Positions 48,776 through 59,000 of a stretch of DNA of 64,000 bases are shown here, piece after piece; position 1 is the first letter of the stretch, and each line of letters begins with the position of its first letter. This DNA is from Janthinobacterium silvisoli (lineage in GTDB: Bacteria > Pseudomonadota > Gammaproteobacteria > Burkholderiales > Burkholderiaceae_D), in the NCBI RefSeq assembly GCF_014200725.1, contig NZ_JACHCL010000002.1:992001-1056000 (forward strand), read 5' to 3'. The position numbers and the translations under genes were made by a program. The notes below the pieces were generated by a model, which saw only the letters and a program-made list of their open reading frames with translations, had not been told where the DNA came from and searched no databases.

Positions 48776-48800
48776 ATGGCTCGGCTTTGGACTGTTACTG

Positions 48801-50033
48801 TTACTTCAGCTTTACATTCCAGTTTGCTTCCACGCATTTCACGTAATTGCCGCCAATCAGGGCGCTATACGGTGTCTGATAACTCACCAGTTGGCACTGG
48901 TTTTCGCCACCCGCATTCCAGTTCTTTTCCCAGTAAATGTTGTAGGACGCGGAACTGGCCGCCGTGAAGCGCTGCATATTGGCGCACGACAGTTTTTCAC
49001 CGGTGATATTCAAGCCCAGGTCGGCGGCAAATTGCTTGTAGTAATCGATGCGGTTTTGCGCAGCCGGTTTTTCCGTCCCTGCGCCGCACTCCGCATTGAT
49101 GATCATGATGGTGGTGGCAAAGTCATTGCCTGCACCTGCCGCCTTGTCGGCTGCATTCGGCACCCAGGTGCCATCAATCACGTGCAGCATCGATGGCTTC
49201 GGCGGCTGCGGATAGACAAAGAAGAAAGTGGCCGAGGCCAGGTTCAGCCAGGTTGACGCTACCAGGTCCGGGTTCTTCAGCAGCACGGACTGGTCGCCAT
49301 TGTTCATCATTTGCGAGAAAGGACCGTAGTTATAGTTGTAGGACAACTGTTTGGCGCCGCGCCCAAAGTATTTCTTGAAACTGCCATCCGCATTCGTGCC
49401 GCAGGTCCACACCTTGTTGAAAACAGGATCAGCACACTCGGCGTTGTAGCCACAGCCAGGCCCCGTCTCGTCGCAGCCGAGCTCGCGCAGATACTTCAAG
49501 CCCTGGCGCCATTGCGGTACCGGCAGGCTGGCGTTATGGTCGCCCGTTTCCTGTCCAAAATGGGCGAACATGGTGGCCAGGCTGCGACGGCAGATGGTGT
49601 CTGCATTGCGGCCATCCGTGTAGTCATCGCAAAGGCCCGGAAACTTGGCCACGGCTTGCAGGAAACGCTGATAGGTATAGCTGGCGTCGCGCACAGCAAA
49701 ATAGAAATCCCACTTGGCGGCAGGCATCAGGCGCTCGACCCGCTTGACGTTGATCGGATTGCTGGCCAGGCCAGGCTGCACGGCATCGACGGCGGCGTTC
49801 GGCAAGGTGCGTATCGATGCCTTCACTTTGTGGAAGAAATCATTATTGGTCAGCGCTGCCTCGGTGGCCTCGGCCTGGGCCTTGGTAGGAACGGCGGCGG
49901 CTTGCGTCGTTGTTTCTGCCAGCAGGGTTGATCCGTTATCTGCAGGGGTGTTGCCGCCGCAAGCAAGCAATACGCTCCCCAACAATCCAGCCATCAAAGG
50001 GGTAGCCAAGCGGCTAATATGCCAAATCTTCAC
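48801..50033 (-). CDS. GH19 chitinase lipoprotein (paralogue A, no CBM)
   Basis: 410 residues. The GTG start at 50031-50033 is chosen because an AGGAGAG site precedes it and the second GH19 gene starts in the same way; the open frame to 50099 has no support. Lipoprotein signal LGSVLLACGG. The GH19 domain shows MFAHFGQETGDHN with the catalytic Glu, GCGYNAECADPVFNKVW, and the second acid region YFGRGAKQLSYNYNYGPFSQ. It cleaves chitin with inversion. It is about 85-90% identical by eye to the neighbouring GH19 gene from ~residue 50 to the C-terminus, but lacks the CBM and linker. It reads into the GH18 gene. Confidence 0.93.
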   Translation of the reverse strand: MKIWHISRLATPLMAGLLGSVLLACGGNTPADNGSTLLAETTTQAAAVPTKAQAEATEAALTNNDFFHKVKASIRTLPNAAVDAVQPGLASNPINVKRVERLMPAAKWDFYFAVRDASYTYQRFLQAVAKFPGLCDDYTDGRNADTICRRSLATMFAHFGQETGDHNASLPVPQWRQGLKYLRELGCDETGPGCGYNAECADPVFNKVWTCGTNADGSFKKYFGRGAKQLSYNYNYGPFSQMMNNGDQSVLLKNPDLVASTWLNLASATFFFVYPQPPKPSMLHVIDGTWVPNAADKAAGAGNDFATTIMIINAECGAGTEKPAAQNRIDYYKQFAADLGLNITGEKLSCANMQRFTAASSASYNIYWEKNWNAGGENQCQLVSYQTPYSALIGGNYVKCVEANWNVKLK

Positions 50034-50122
50034 AATCTCTCCTGAAATGATACCTAATATCAAAGCAACTTTTAATGTTGTACGTAAATGAATGCACATT
50101 GAAACAATGGCTTTCTAGACAA

Positions 50123-50161
50123 AGAATGCGATAGTGAAAATTGGTAGTCAAGTGGTTTTAT
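50123..50161 (-). promoter_or_regulatory. Promoter of GH19 chitinase A, conserved block
   Basis: Minus strand: TTGACT (complement of 50146-50151), 17-bp spacer, CATTCT (complement of 50123-50128). Positions 50137-50161 are identical over 25 bases to 51928-51952 in front of chitinase B, at the same distance from the start codon. Confidence 0.65.
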
Positions 50162-50237
50162 TAATTATTAGTCATGGCATGCCAGGACGGACACGCGATG
50201 ACGTGTCCGGGCATGCCGCCACGAATGAGAGCTGGGT

Positions 50238-50271
50238 AAAAAAAGCGCCATGCCTCATGGGGACATGGCGG
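50238..50271 (-). terminator. Terminator after GH19 chitinase B
   Basis: CGCCATG (50246-50252) pairs with CATGGCG (50264-50270), and the minus strand then has T7 (complement of 50238-50244). Confidence 0.82.
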
Positions 50272-50291
50272 CTGCTACAGCGCTGGAAAGA

Positions 50292-50308
50292 CAAGTGGTA
50301 TTAGCACT
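50292..50308. promoter_or_regulatory. Operator-like element upstream of GH19 chitinase A
   Basis: 17 bases identical to 52082-52098. The core AGTGGTATTAGCACT is palindromic in six of seven base pairs. It is 259 bp upstream of the chitinase A start. The TGGTATT half resembles GntR/HutC-type (NagQ-like) sites for N-acetylglucosamine regulators. Confidence 0.5.
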
Positions 50309-50374
50309 ATTGCCAGTGTTTAATTTCCATATGGAAAATTTTCAGGCAGAACATACTTTCAACTGCTACCGATA

Positions 50375-51826
50375 CTATTGCAGCTTCACATTCCAGTTCG
50401 CTTCCACGCACTTCACATAGTTGCCGCCGATCAAGGCGCTATACGGCGTCTGGTAGCTGACCAGCTGGCACTGGTTCTCGCCGCCCGAGTTCCAATTTTT
50501 CTCCCAATAAATATTGTAGGAAGCAGAGCTGGCCGCCGTGAAGCGCTGCATATTGGCGCACGACAGCTGTTCGCCGCTGATATTCCAGCCCAGGTCCGCG
50601 GCAAACTGCTTGTAGTAATCGATGCGGTTTTGCGCGGCCAGCTTTTCCGTGCCCTGCCCGCACTCGGCGTTGATGATCATGATGGTGGTGGCAAAATTGT
50701 TGCCGGCCCCTGCCGCTACGTCGGCCGCATTCGGCACCCAGGTGCCGTCCAGCACGTGCAGCATCGATGGTTTCGGTGGCTGCGGATAGACAAAGAAGAA
50801 GGTGGCCGAGGCCAGGTTCAGCCAGGTCGACGCTACCAGGTCGGGATTTTTCAGCAGTACGGACTGGTCGCCATTGTTCATCGCCTGCGAGAACGGCCCG
50901 TAGTTGTAGTTATAGGACAACTGCTTGGCGCCGCGGCCAAAGTATTTCTTGAAGCTGCCATCGGCATTCGTGCCGCAGGCCCACACCTTGTTGAAGACGG
51001 GGTCGGCGCATTCGGCGTTGTAGCCACAGCCGGGGCCTGTTTCGTCGCAGCCCAGCTCGCGCAGATATTTCAAGCCCTGGCGCCATTGCGGTACCGGAAG
51101 ACTGGCATTGTGGTCGCCCGTTTCTTGCCCGAAGTGCGCAAACATGGTGGCCAAGCTGTGGCGGCAGATGGCGTCTGCATTGCGGCCATCCGTATAGTCG
51201 TCGCAAATACCGGGGAACTTGGCCACCGCCTGCAGGAAGCGCTGGTAGGTGTAGCTGGCGTCGCGCACGGCAAAATAGAAATCCCATTTGGACGCCGGCA
51301 ACAAGCGCTCGACCCGTTTGACGTTGGGCGGATTGCTGGCCAGGCCCGGCTGTACGGCCTCGACAGCCGTATTTGGCAAGGTGCGGATGGACGCCTTGAC
51401 CTTGCGGAAGAAATCGTTGTTCGTCAGCGCCGCCTCGGTCGCCTCGGCCTGGGCCTTGGTCGGGACGCCCGTCGTTGGCGTGGGTGTAGGAGTCGGCGTT
51501 GGGGTGGGCGTTGGGGTAGGAGTCGGGGTGGGAGTCGGCGTCGGGGTAGCAGTGTCGAGATTCCATGGCCCCCACTGGTCATTGCTGGGCGCCGTGCCTT
51601 GCACCCACCATTTGGCGCGGTAGACCTTGCCGTCGTAGACGACGCACTGGCCTGCCGTATAGACGGTGCTGGCGCTCCAGACGGGGCAAACTTCGTTGAC
51701 AGCAGTCTCTGCCAGCAAGCTTGAGGGAACTTCGGTGGTGGAATTGCCGCCGCAAGCGAGCAGTGCGGTACCAAGCAGGCCCGCCATGAAAGGCGTCGCC
51801 AGCCAGTTGATTTGCCGTGTATTCAC
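50375..51826 (-). CDS. GH19 chitinase lipoprotein with CBM5/12 domain (paralogue B)
   Basis: 483 residues from a GTG start (51824-51826) with an AGGAGAG site. Lipoprotein signal LGTALLACGG, CBM5/12 (VCPVWSASTVYTAGQCVVYD, VYRAKWWVQGT), Thr-Pro linker and GH19 domain (MFAHFGQETGDHN; YFGRGAKQLSYNYNYGPFSQ). The CBM plus linker match those of the GH18 gene and are missing from paralogue A, so domain shuffling has occurred within the locus. It probably has its own promoter and terminator. Confidence 0.95.
   Translation of the reverse strand: MNTRQINWLATPFMAGLLGTALLACGGNSTTEVPSSLLAETAVNEVCPVWSASTVYTAGQCVVYDGKVYRAKWWVQGTAPSNDQWGPWNLDTATPTPTPTPTPTPTPTPTPTPTPTPTTGVPTKAQAEATEAALTNNDFFRKVKASIRTLPNTAVEAVQPGLASNPPNVKRVERLLPASKWDFYFAVRDASYTYQRFLQAVAKFPGICDDYTDGRNADAICRHSLATMFAHFGQETGDHNASLPVPQWRQGLKYLRELGCDETGPGCGYNAECADPVFNKVWACGTNADGSFKKYFGRGAKQLSYNYNYGPFSQAMNNGDQSVLLKNPDLVASTWLNLASATFFFVYPQPPKPSMLHVLDGTWVPNAADVAAGAGNNFATTIMIINAECGQGTEKLAAQNRIDYYKQFAADLGWNISGEQLSCANMQRFTAASSASYNIYWEKNWNSGGENQCQLVSYQTPYSALIGGNYVKCVEANWNVKLQ
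51468..51549. repeat. Thr-Pro linker repeat in GH19 chitinase B
   Basis: About 13 TP units between CBM and catalytic domain, of the same low-complexity type as in the GH18 gene but shorter. Confidence 0.88.
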
Positions 51827-51913
51827 ATTCTCTCCTGAACGTTACGAAACTATCGAGGTAGCTTTTAGTGTTATGCGTAAAGAAAGCGCACAAAGCATCG
51901 GCTTTCACATCAG

Positions 51914-51952
51914 AGAATGGGGCGCACAAAATTGGTAGTCAAGTGGTTTTAT
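51914..51952 (-). promoter_or_regulatory. Promoter of GH19 chitinase B, conserved block
   Basis: TTGACT (complement of 51937-51942), 17-bp spacer, CATTCT (complement of 51914-51919). It matches the chitinase A promoter, with 102 versus 104 bp from block to start codon, while surrounding bases have diverged. Confidence 0.65.
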
Positions 51953-52081
51953 GAAATGGAATTTTTACAATACCAGTCGTAAAACATGCGAGCTAAACAC
52001 CAGGCATGGCGAAGAATGAATAGAGTGGAAATAATGGCTAAGAAGGAAAGTAAGAAATAATACCGCGCAGGCCGAAAACGG

Positions 52082-52098
52082 CAAGTGGTATTAGCACT
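52082..52098. promoter_or_regulatory. Operator-like element upstream of GH19 chitinase B
   Basis: Identical 17 bases to 50292-50308, 256 bp from the start. Here the palindrome extends outward (ACGGCA...TGCCGT), so a second function as terminator of the sulfotransferase gene is possible. Confidence 0.5.
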
Positions 52099-52126
52099 GC
52101 CGTGTTCGTTCTAGGTGCGCGGGAAT

Positions 52127-52963
52127 TCAGGTGCGCGATGACGCGGCAGTCTGCGGATAATACATTTCGTAAAACCAGCTGTAGGCGCTTTCGATCTGCG
52201 CCTGGATGCGCGGTGGAATCGCATGCTGCTTGGGCGCACTGATCGCCGCATATTGCCGGTGCGTATATTTCATGCGGTAATGGCTGTCGCTTTCCTGGAT
52301 GCCGACGGCGAGCTTGTCCGGCTGTATCTGCCAGGGCGACAAACCCAGCCATGCATACAGGTGCGACATGCATTCCACGGGCCGCGCCATCAAGTCTTCA
52401 AAGCGCACGAAGTACAGCTTCTTTTGCACCTCGCCAGGTAGGTCGAGCAAGGCATGCAGCGAGCTCAAAGGCGCGCCGATGGTGCGGTCCTTGGCAAATA
52501 GCATATCGGCCCGGCCCATGCGGTCGTAATCGGCCAGGTGATCGACGAAATCGAGCAGGATGGTGCGCTGGTGCTGCGCTTCGATCGAGCCATAGACTTG
52601 CCCCAGCTCACGCACACACACTACAAGCTTGGCCTCGGGCGCCAATTGCAGCAGCATTTCCACGCAATGCAGCCAGGCACGGTTCTTGTCGACCACGCCC
52701 TGCTTGCCGCAATCCTTGTACCAGCCGCGCAAGAAACCCTGCATGGCCGTTTTCAGATGCTCATAACTGGCATCGAAGGAAGTATCGAGCTGGGACAAAA
52801 AGAAGCTGTCATCGCTGATGGTGCGCCGCAAGGACAGCAGCGCATTGCACAGTGGGGAACTATTGCCTTCGCAATGCAGGTCGGGATGCTGCGCCAGCAA
52901 CTGGCACAACAAGGTGGAACCGGCCCTGGGCAAGCCAGCCACGCCGATGAAATTGGATGTCAT
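52127..52963 (-). CDS. PAPS-dependent sulfotransferase-family protein
   Basis: 278 residues. The N-terminal PAPS 5'-phosphosulfate loop is GVAGLPRAGSTLLCQLLAQH, and the 3'-phosphate region is likely LVVCVRELGQVYGSIEAQ. The rest fits the sulfotransferase fold (YFVRFEDLMARPVECMSHLY). It transfers sulfate from PAPS to a hydroxyl or amine of a glycan, lipid or protein. The ATG at 52961-52963 follows CAGGTG; a GTG at 52972 is an alternative. It lies between the giant adhesin gene (own terminator at 53031-53062) and chitinase B, on the same strand. The acceptor is unknown. Confidence 0.88.
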   Translation of the reverse strand: MTSNFIGVAGLPRAGSTLLCQLLAQHPDLHCEGNSSPLCNALLSLRRTISDDSFFLSQLDTSFDASYEHLKTAMQGFLRGWYKDCGKQGVVDKNRAWLHCVEMLLQLAPEAKLVVCVRELGQVYGSIEAQHQRTILLDFVDHLADYDRMGRADMLFAKDRTIGAPLSSLHALLDLPGEVQKKLYFVRFEDLMARPVECMSHLYAWLGLSPWQIQPDKLAVGIQESDSHYRMKYTHRQYAAISAPKQHAIPPRIQAQIESAYSWFYEMYYPQTAASSRT

Positions 52964-53030
52964 TGTATGCACCTGAAAGTGGATGATACCTGTGCGTCGA
53001 TTATAAGAGCATCGCCTGCGTACGGCAGCA

Positions 53031-53062
53031 ATAAAAATGCCGCCTCACACAACGAGGCGGCA
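53031..53062 (-). terminator. Terminator after the giant adhesin gene
   Basis: TGCCGCCTC (53038-53046) pairs with GAGGCGGCA (53054-53062), followed on the minus strand by TTTTTAT. Confidence 0.9.
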
Positions 53063-53082
53063 CTGGCTTACTGACTGCAACG

Positions 53083-56000
53083 CTATTGGCTATCCTGGCT
53101 TACGCCCGCAGCAACGTCAATCGGCAGGCGCAAGCCGTTGTTCACCACACTCAGGCGCAAGCCGGGCAAAACATTGCTGATGACATTGCCAGACAGTTGC
53201 ACCACAGGCGCGTTGCTATCGGCGTGTTTCTCTGCAGTAGCGCCTGGCGCGGCCGGCCCCGTATCTCCGCTGGCGATCATGTCGGCTTGCACCATATTGC
53301 CCTGCGACGGCGCCACGGCGATAGTTGCAATCACGCTCGCTATCGCGCTTTGCAGCGCTTCCGTCGGATTGACTTTGAGTACGCCGTCAACATAGTTCAA
53401 GGCGTAGTTATTCGACGCCTGCCCCGATGCCGACACCAGGTAGTTGCCTGCAGGAGAACCCGTGGTCGCCGGCGTACTGAACAGCAGGTTTCCACTTACT
53501 TCCGATGCCAGCGTATCGCCCGCCACCAGGCCGCTATAGCTGGCGCTGAACGGAGGATTGACACGTCCCTGGTCTTTCTCAGCGTTATCAACCTTCACCG
53601 TCAGCGCCGCCTGCGAAATGCTGGCCGTGGTGATGGCCTGGTTGCTGGCCAATATATAGTTGCCCGCATCGGCGCCGCCCAAGCCCAGGCCACTGATGGT
53701 CACGATCTTGCCTGTCGCCGCATTTTTGTCGCTGAACGCTCCGCGCACAGGCCCGCCCGCCAGGCTCAATGCATCGCCGGCCACCATGCCATTAAAGCTC
53801 GCACCCGACAGGTTCAGGCTGGCCGCCGTGCTGCCGTCATACACCTTGTTGGCCGCCACGATGCCGGAAATGCCGCTGATGGACGCTGGCGTAATGCTGG
53901 CCGTCAAGCCGGTCGGATTGCTCACCGTGTAATTGCTGGCAGAACCCGCCGTTGTACCACTACCTGCGTCGAGCAAGGTAGTGCCGCTGACCGTCACGGT
54001 TTTTGCATTGGCCGCGTTCTTGTCGCTAAAAGCCGCCACCTGGCCGCCGATGGACAGGGTTTCGCTACCCACCAGGCCACTCAGGCTGCCGCCAATCAGT
54101 TGCGCCACCGTATTGCCATCGTAGACCTTGTTGTTCGCTACCTGGCCGATCACCGTCAAGGCTTTCGGCGTGATACTGGCCGTCAAGCCGGTAGGATTGG
54201 TCACCGTGTAATTGCTGGCAGAACCCGAGCCATCGAGCAAGGTGGTGCCGCTGACCGTCACGGTTTTCGCATTACCCGCGTTCTTGTCGCCGAAGTTGGC
54301 CGTCTGGCCGCCGATGGACAGGGTTTCATCGCCCACCAGGCCAATCAGGCTGCCGCCGGACAGTTGCGCCACCGTGTTGCCATCGTAGACCTTGTTGCTC
54401 GCCACCTGGCCGATCACCGCCAAGACTTTCGGCGTAATGCTGGCCGTCAAGCCAGTCGGATTGCTCACCGTGTAATTGCTGGCCGAACCCGAGCCATCGA
54501 GCAAGGTGGTGCCACTGACCGTCACGGTTTTTGCATTGGCCGCATTCTTGTCGCTGAAGGCAGCAGTCTGGCCGCCGATGGACAGGGTTTCGCTACCAAC
54601 CAGGCCGCTCAGGCTGCCACCGGTCAGTTGCGCCATCGTATTGCCATCGTAGACCTTGTTGCCCGCCACCTGGCCGATTACCGTCAAGGCTTTCGGGGTA
54701 ATGCTGGCCGTCAAACCAGTCGGATTGGTCACCGTGTAATTGCTGGCCGAGCCCGCCGTTGTACCATTACCTGCGTCCAGCAAGGTGGTGCCGCTGACCG
54801 TCACGGTTTTCGCATTGGCCGCATTCTTGTCGCTGAAGGCAGCCGTCTGGCCGCCGATGGACAGGGTTTCACTACCGACCAGGCCGCTCAGGCTGCCGCC
54901 GACCAGTTGCGCCACTGTATTGCCGTCGTAGACCTTGTTGCCGGCGACCTGGCCCACTACCGTCAATGCTTTCGGCGTGATGCTGGCAGTCGTTGCGGCG
55001 GTCGTATTTGCCAGGTTGTAATTGCCCGCATCGGCGCCGCCCAATGTGATGCCGCTGATGCTGACGGCTTTCCCATTGGCGGCATTCTTGTCGCTGAAGC
55101 TGCCGCTGGCGTTCGCTACCGTCAGGTTGTCATTGCCGATGACGCCAGCAAACGAGGCGCTACCCGCATTCAGGCTGGCAGTCGCGTTACCGTCATACAC
55201 CTTGTTGCTGGCAAGAATGCCACCCACGCTGTTAATGGTCGCCTTGCTGATATCGGCCGTCGTGCTGGCATTGGTGCTGGCCAGGTTGTAGTTGCCGGCA
55301 TCGGCGCCGCCTAGTGCGATGCCGCTGATGCTGACGGTTTTTCCAGTCGCCGCGTTCTTGTCGCTGAAGCTGCCGCTGGCGTTCGCCACCGTCAGGTTGT
55401 CGTTGCCGATGATACCGGCAAACGAGGCACTGCCCGCATTCAGGCTGGCGGCCGTGCCGCCGTCATACACCTTGTTGCTGGCAAGAATGCCCCCTACGCT
55501 ACTGATAGTCGCCTTGCTGATATCGGCCGTCGTGCTGGCATTGGTGCTGGCCAGGTTGTAGTTGCCGGCATCGGCGCCGCCCAGGGTGATGCCGCTGATG
55601 CTGACAGTTTTTCCAGTGGCGGCATTCTTGTCGCTAAAGCTGCCACTGGCGTTCGCTACCGTCAGATTATCGTTACCGATAATGCCGTCAAACGAGGCAC
55701 TGCCTGCATTCAGGCTGGCCGTCGCGTTACCGTCATACACCTTGTTGCCAGCAAGAATGCCCCCCACGCTATTGATGGTCGCCTTGCTGATATCGGCCGT
55801 GCCGCTGGACGCGTTGTTGGCCAGGATATAGTTGCCCGCATCGGCGCCGCTCAAGGTGATGTTGCTAGCCGCCACCGTCTTGCCGGTACCCGCATTCTTG
55901 TCGCTGAATGCACCGCTGCCTGCGACTGTCAGGCTGTCGCCCTTCATCATGCCATCGAAAGTTCCTGCACCGGTCAGCGTGGCCGTGGTCAAGCCATCGT

Positions 56001-59000
56001 AAGTCTTGTTGTTCACGCCCACGCTCGTCACACTGTTGATAGTTGCCTTGCCGATATCGGCCGTGCCGCTGGACTTGTTATTGCTCAGGATATAGTTGCC
56101 CGCATCGGTGCCGGTCAAGGTGATGCCGCTGGCCGCCACGGCCTTGCCGGTACCGGCATTCTTGTCGCTGAATGCGCCGCTGCCTGCGACTGTCAGGCTG
56201 TCGCCCTTCAGCATGCCATCGAAGGTGGCCGCGCCGGTCAGCGTGGCCGTGGTCAAGCCATCGTAGGTCTTGTTGTTCACGCCCACGCTCGTCACGCTAT
56301 TGATGGTCGCCTTGCCGATATCGGCCGTGCCGCTGGACGCGTTGTTGGCCAGGATATAGTTGCCAGCATCGGTGCCGGTCAAGGTGATGCCGCTGGCCGC
56401 CACGGCCTTGTTGGTACCGGCATTCTTGTCGCTGAATGCACCGCTGCCTGCGACTGTCAGGCTGTCGCCCTTCATCATGCCATCGAAGGTGGCCGCACCG
56501 GTCAGCGTGGCCGTGGTCAAGCCATCGTAAGTCTTGTTGTTCACGCCCACGCTCGTCACGCTATTGATGGTCGCCTTGCCGATATCGGCCGTGCCGCTGG
56601 ACTTGTTGTTGCTCAGGATGTAGTTGCCCGCATCGGTGCCGGTCAAGGTGATGCCGCTGGCCGCCACCGTCTTGCCGGTACCGGCATTCTTGTCGCTGAA
56701 TGCACCGCTGCCTGCGACTGTCAGGCTGTCGCCCTTCACCATGCCATCGAAGGTGGCCGCGCCGGTCAGCGTGGCCGTGGTCAAGCCATCGTAGGTCTTG
56801 TTGTTCACGCCCACGCTCGTCACGCTATTGATAGTCGCCTTGCCGATATCGGCCGTGCCGCTGGACGCGTTGTTGGCCAGGATATAGTTGCCCGCATCGG
56901 TGCCGGTCAAGGTGATGCCGCTGGCCGCCACCGTCTTGCCGGTACCCGCATTCTTGTCGCTGAATGCACCGCTGCCTGCGACTGTCAGGCTATCGCCCTT
57001 CATCATGCCATCGAAGGTGGCCGCGCCGTTCAGTGTAGCGGTGGTCAAGCCATCGTAGGTCTTGTTGTTCACGCCCACGCTCGTCACGCTATTGATGGTC
57101 GCCTTGCCGATATCGGCCGTGCCGCTGGACGCGTTGTTGGCCAGTATATAGTTGCCCGCATCGGTGCCGGTCAAGGTGATGCCGCTGGCCGCCACCGTCT
57201 TGCCGGTACCGGCATTCTTGTCGCTGAATGCACCGCTGCCTGCGACTGTCAGGCTGTCACCCTTCATCATGCCATCGAAAGTTCCTGCACCGGTCAGCGT
57301 GGCCGTGGTCAAGCCATCGTAAGTCTTGTTGTTTACGCCGACGCTCGTCACACTGTTGATAGTTGCCTTGCCGATATCGGCCGTGCCGCTGGACTTGTTA
57401 TTGCTCAGGATATAGTTGCCCGCATCGGTGCCGGTCAAGGTGATGCCGCTGGCCGCCACCGTCTTGCCGGTACCCGCATTCTTGTCGCTGAATGCACCGC
57501 TGCCTGCGACTGTCAGGCTGTCACCCTTCATCATGCCATCGAAGTTGGCAGCACCGGTCAGCGTGGCCGTGGTCAAGCCATCGTAGGTCTTGTTGTTCAC
57601 GCCGACGCTCGTCACGCTATTGATGGTCGCCTTGCTGATGTTGGCAGTCAGATTACCGGGACTGGTGAAGCTGTAATTGCTGGCCAGGCCAGTGCCATCC
57701 TGCAAGACGGTGCCATTGATCGTGACGACCTTGCCCGTACCCACGTTCTTGTCGCTGAAGGTACCGACACCGCCACTGAAGTTCAGGGTTTCACCGCTGA
57801 CCACGCCAATCAGATTACCACCCGACAACACCGCCGCTGTCGTGCCATCGTAGACTTTATTGCCTGCCGTGACGCCCGACAAGGTAACGGCCTTCGGCGT
57901 GATACTGGCTGTCGCCGTCGCCGTGTTGTTGATGAAATTATAGTTACCCAGGTCGCTGCCACTCAGGGTAATCCCCGCGATATTGACGGTCTTGTTGCTG
58001 CCCACGTTTTTATCCGTAAACGCGCCGCTGGCACTGAACAATTGCACGTCATCGCCGGCAATCTTGCCATTGATCACAGCTGAGGCGGGGCTGAGACTGA
58101 CGTTCAGGTTGCCGTTATATACCTTGTCCAGGGCAGTCAAACCGGTGACATTGCTGATCGACGCTTTCGTGATAGTGCCCGTCACGCCAGAAGGCGCGGC
58201 CACCGTATAGTTGCTGGCCAGGCCGGTGCCATTGCTCAAGGTCACACCGTTGACTGAAATGGGCTTGTTCGTCCCCACGTTCTTGTCGTTGTAGCTGCCC
58301 TGGGCAGTCAAGCCAAGGGTTTCCGAGCCGACCAGGCCATTGAGCGTGCCGCCGGCGAGAGTTACATCGCGCGTGCCATCGTAGACCTTATTGCCGTTCA
58401 CGCCAGTCAGGGTCAAGGTCTTGGCGCTGATGTTGGCCGTGCTGCTGGACATATCACTGGCCAGGTTATAGTTGCCCGAGTCCGTTCCGCCCAATGCGAT
58501 GCCGCTGATATTGACGGTCTTGCCATTGCCGGCGTTCTTGTCGCTGAAGCTGCCGCTGGCATTCGACACCGTCAAGTTGTCGCCGCCCACCATGCCGGCA
58601 AACGACGCCCCTGCCACGTTCAGGCTGGCGCCAAGCGTGCCGTCATACACCTTGTTGCCTGCAATAAGGCCGCTCACCCCTGAAATCGTGGCTTTGCTGA
58701 TATCAGCGATGCTGCTGGCGGTAGTCGTGGTCAGGCTGTAGTTGCCAGCGTCCGTACCACCGAGCGCAATACCGCTGATACTGACCGTCTTGCCGCTGCC
58801 CGCGTTCTTGTCGCTGAAGCTGCCGCTTGCATTTGACACCGTCAGATTGTCGCCAAGTACCATACCGCTAAACGACGCCCCTGTCGTGTTCAGGTTGGCG
58901 GTAACGCTGCCGTCATACACCTTGTTGCCAGCTGCAATACCGCTGACGCTGGCAATGCTTGCCTTGCTGATGTTGGCGGTGGTGTTTGCAGTGTTGCTGG

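Larger units (their letters stand above)
50034..50374. other. Regulatory region upstream of GH19 chitinase A
   Basis: 341 bp with no gene. It contains, toward the start, a promoter (50123-50161), a stem-loop (50176-50218), a terminator (50238-50271) and an operator-like element (50292-50308). Confidence 0.6.

Noticed and set aside
48352-51549. TP/GT simple repeats as a CRISPR-like array
   Set aside because: They are in-frame Thr-Pro linker codons in two chitinase genes, without spacers.
53086-55314. Long open frame on the plus strand opposite the adhesin repeats (742 codons)
   Set aside because: It mirrors the repeat arrays exactly, has no signal or domain, and its amino-acid makeup is the expected antisense of the YDG codons.
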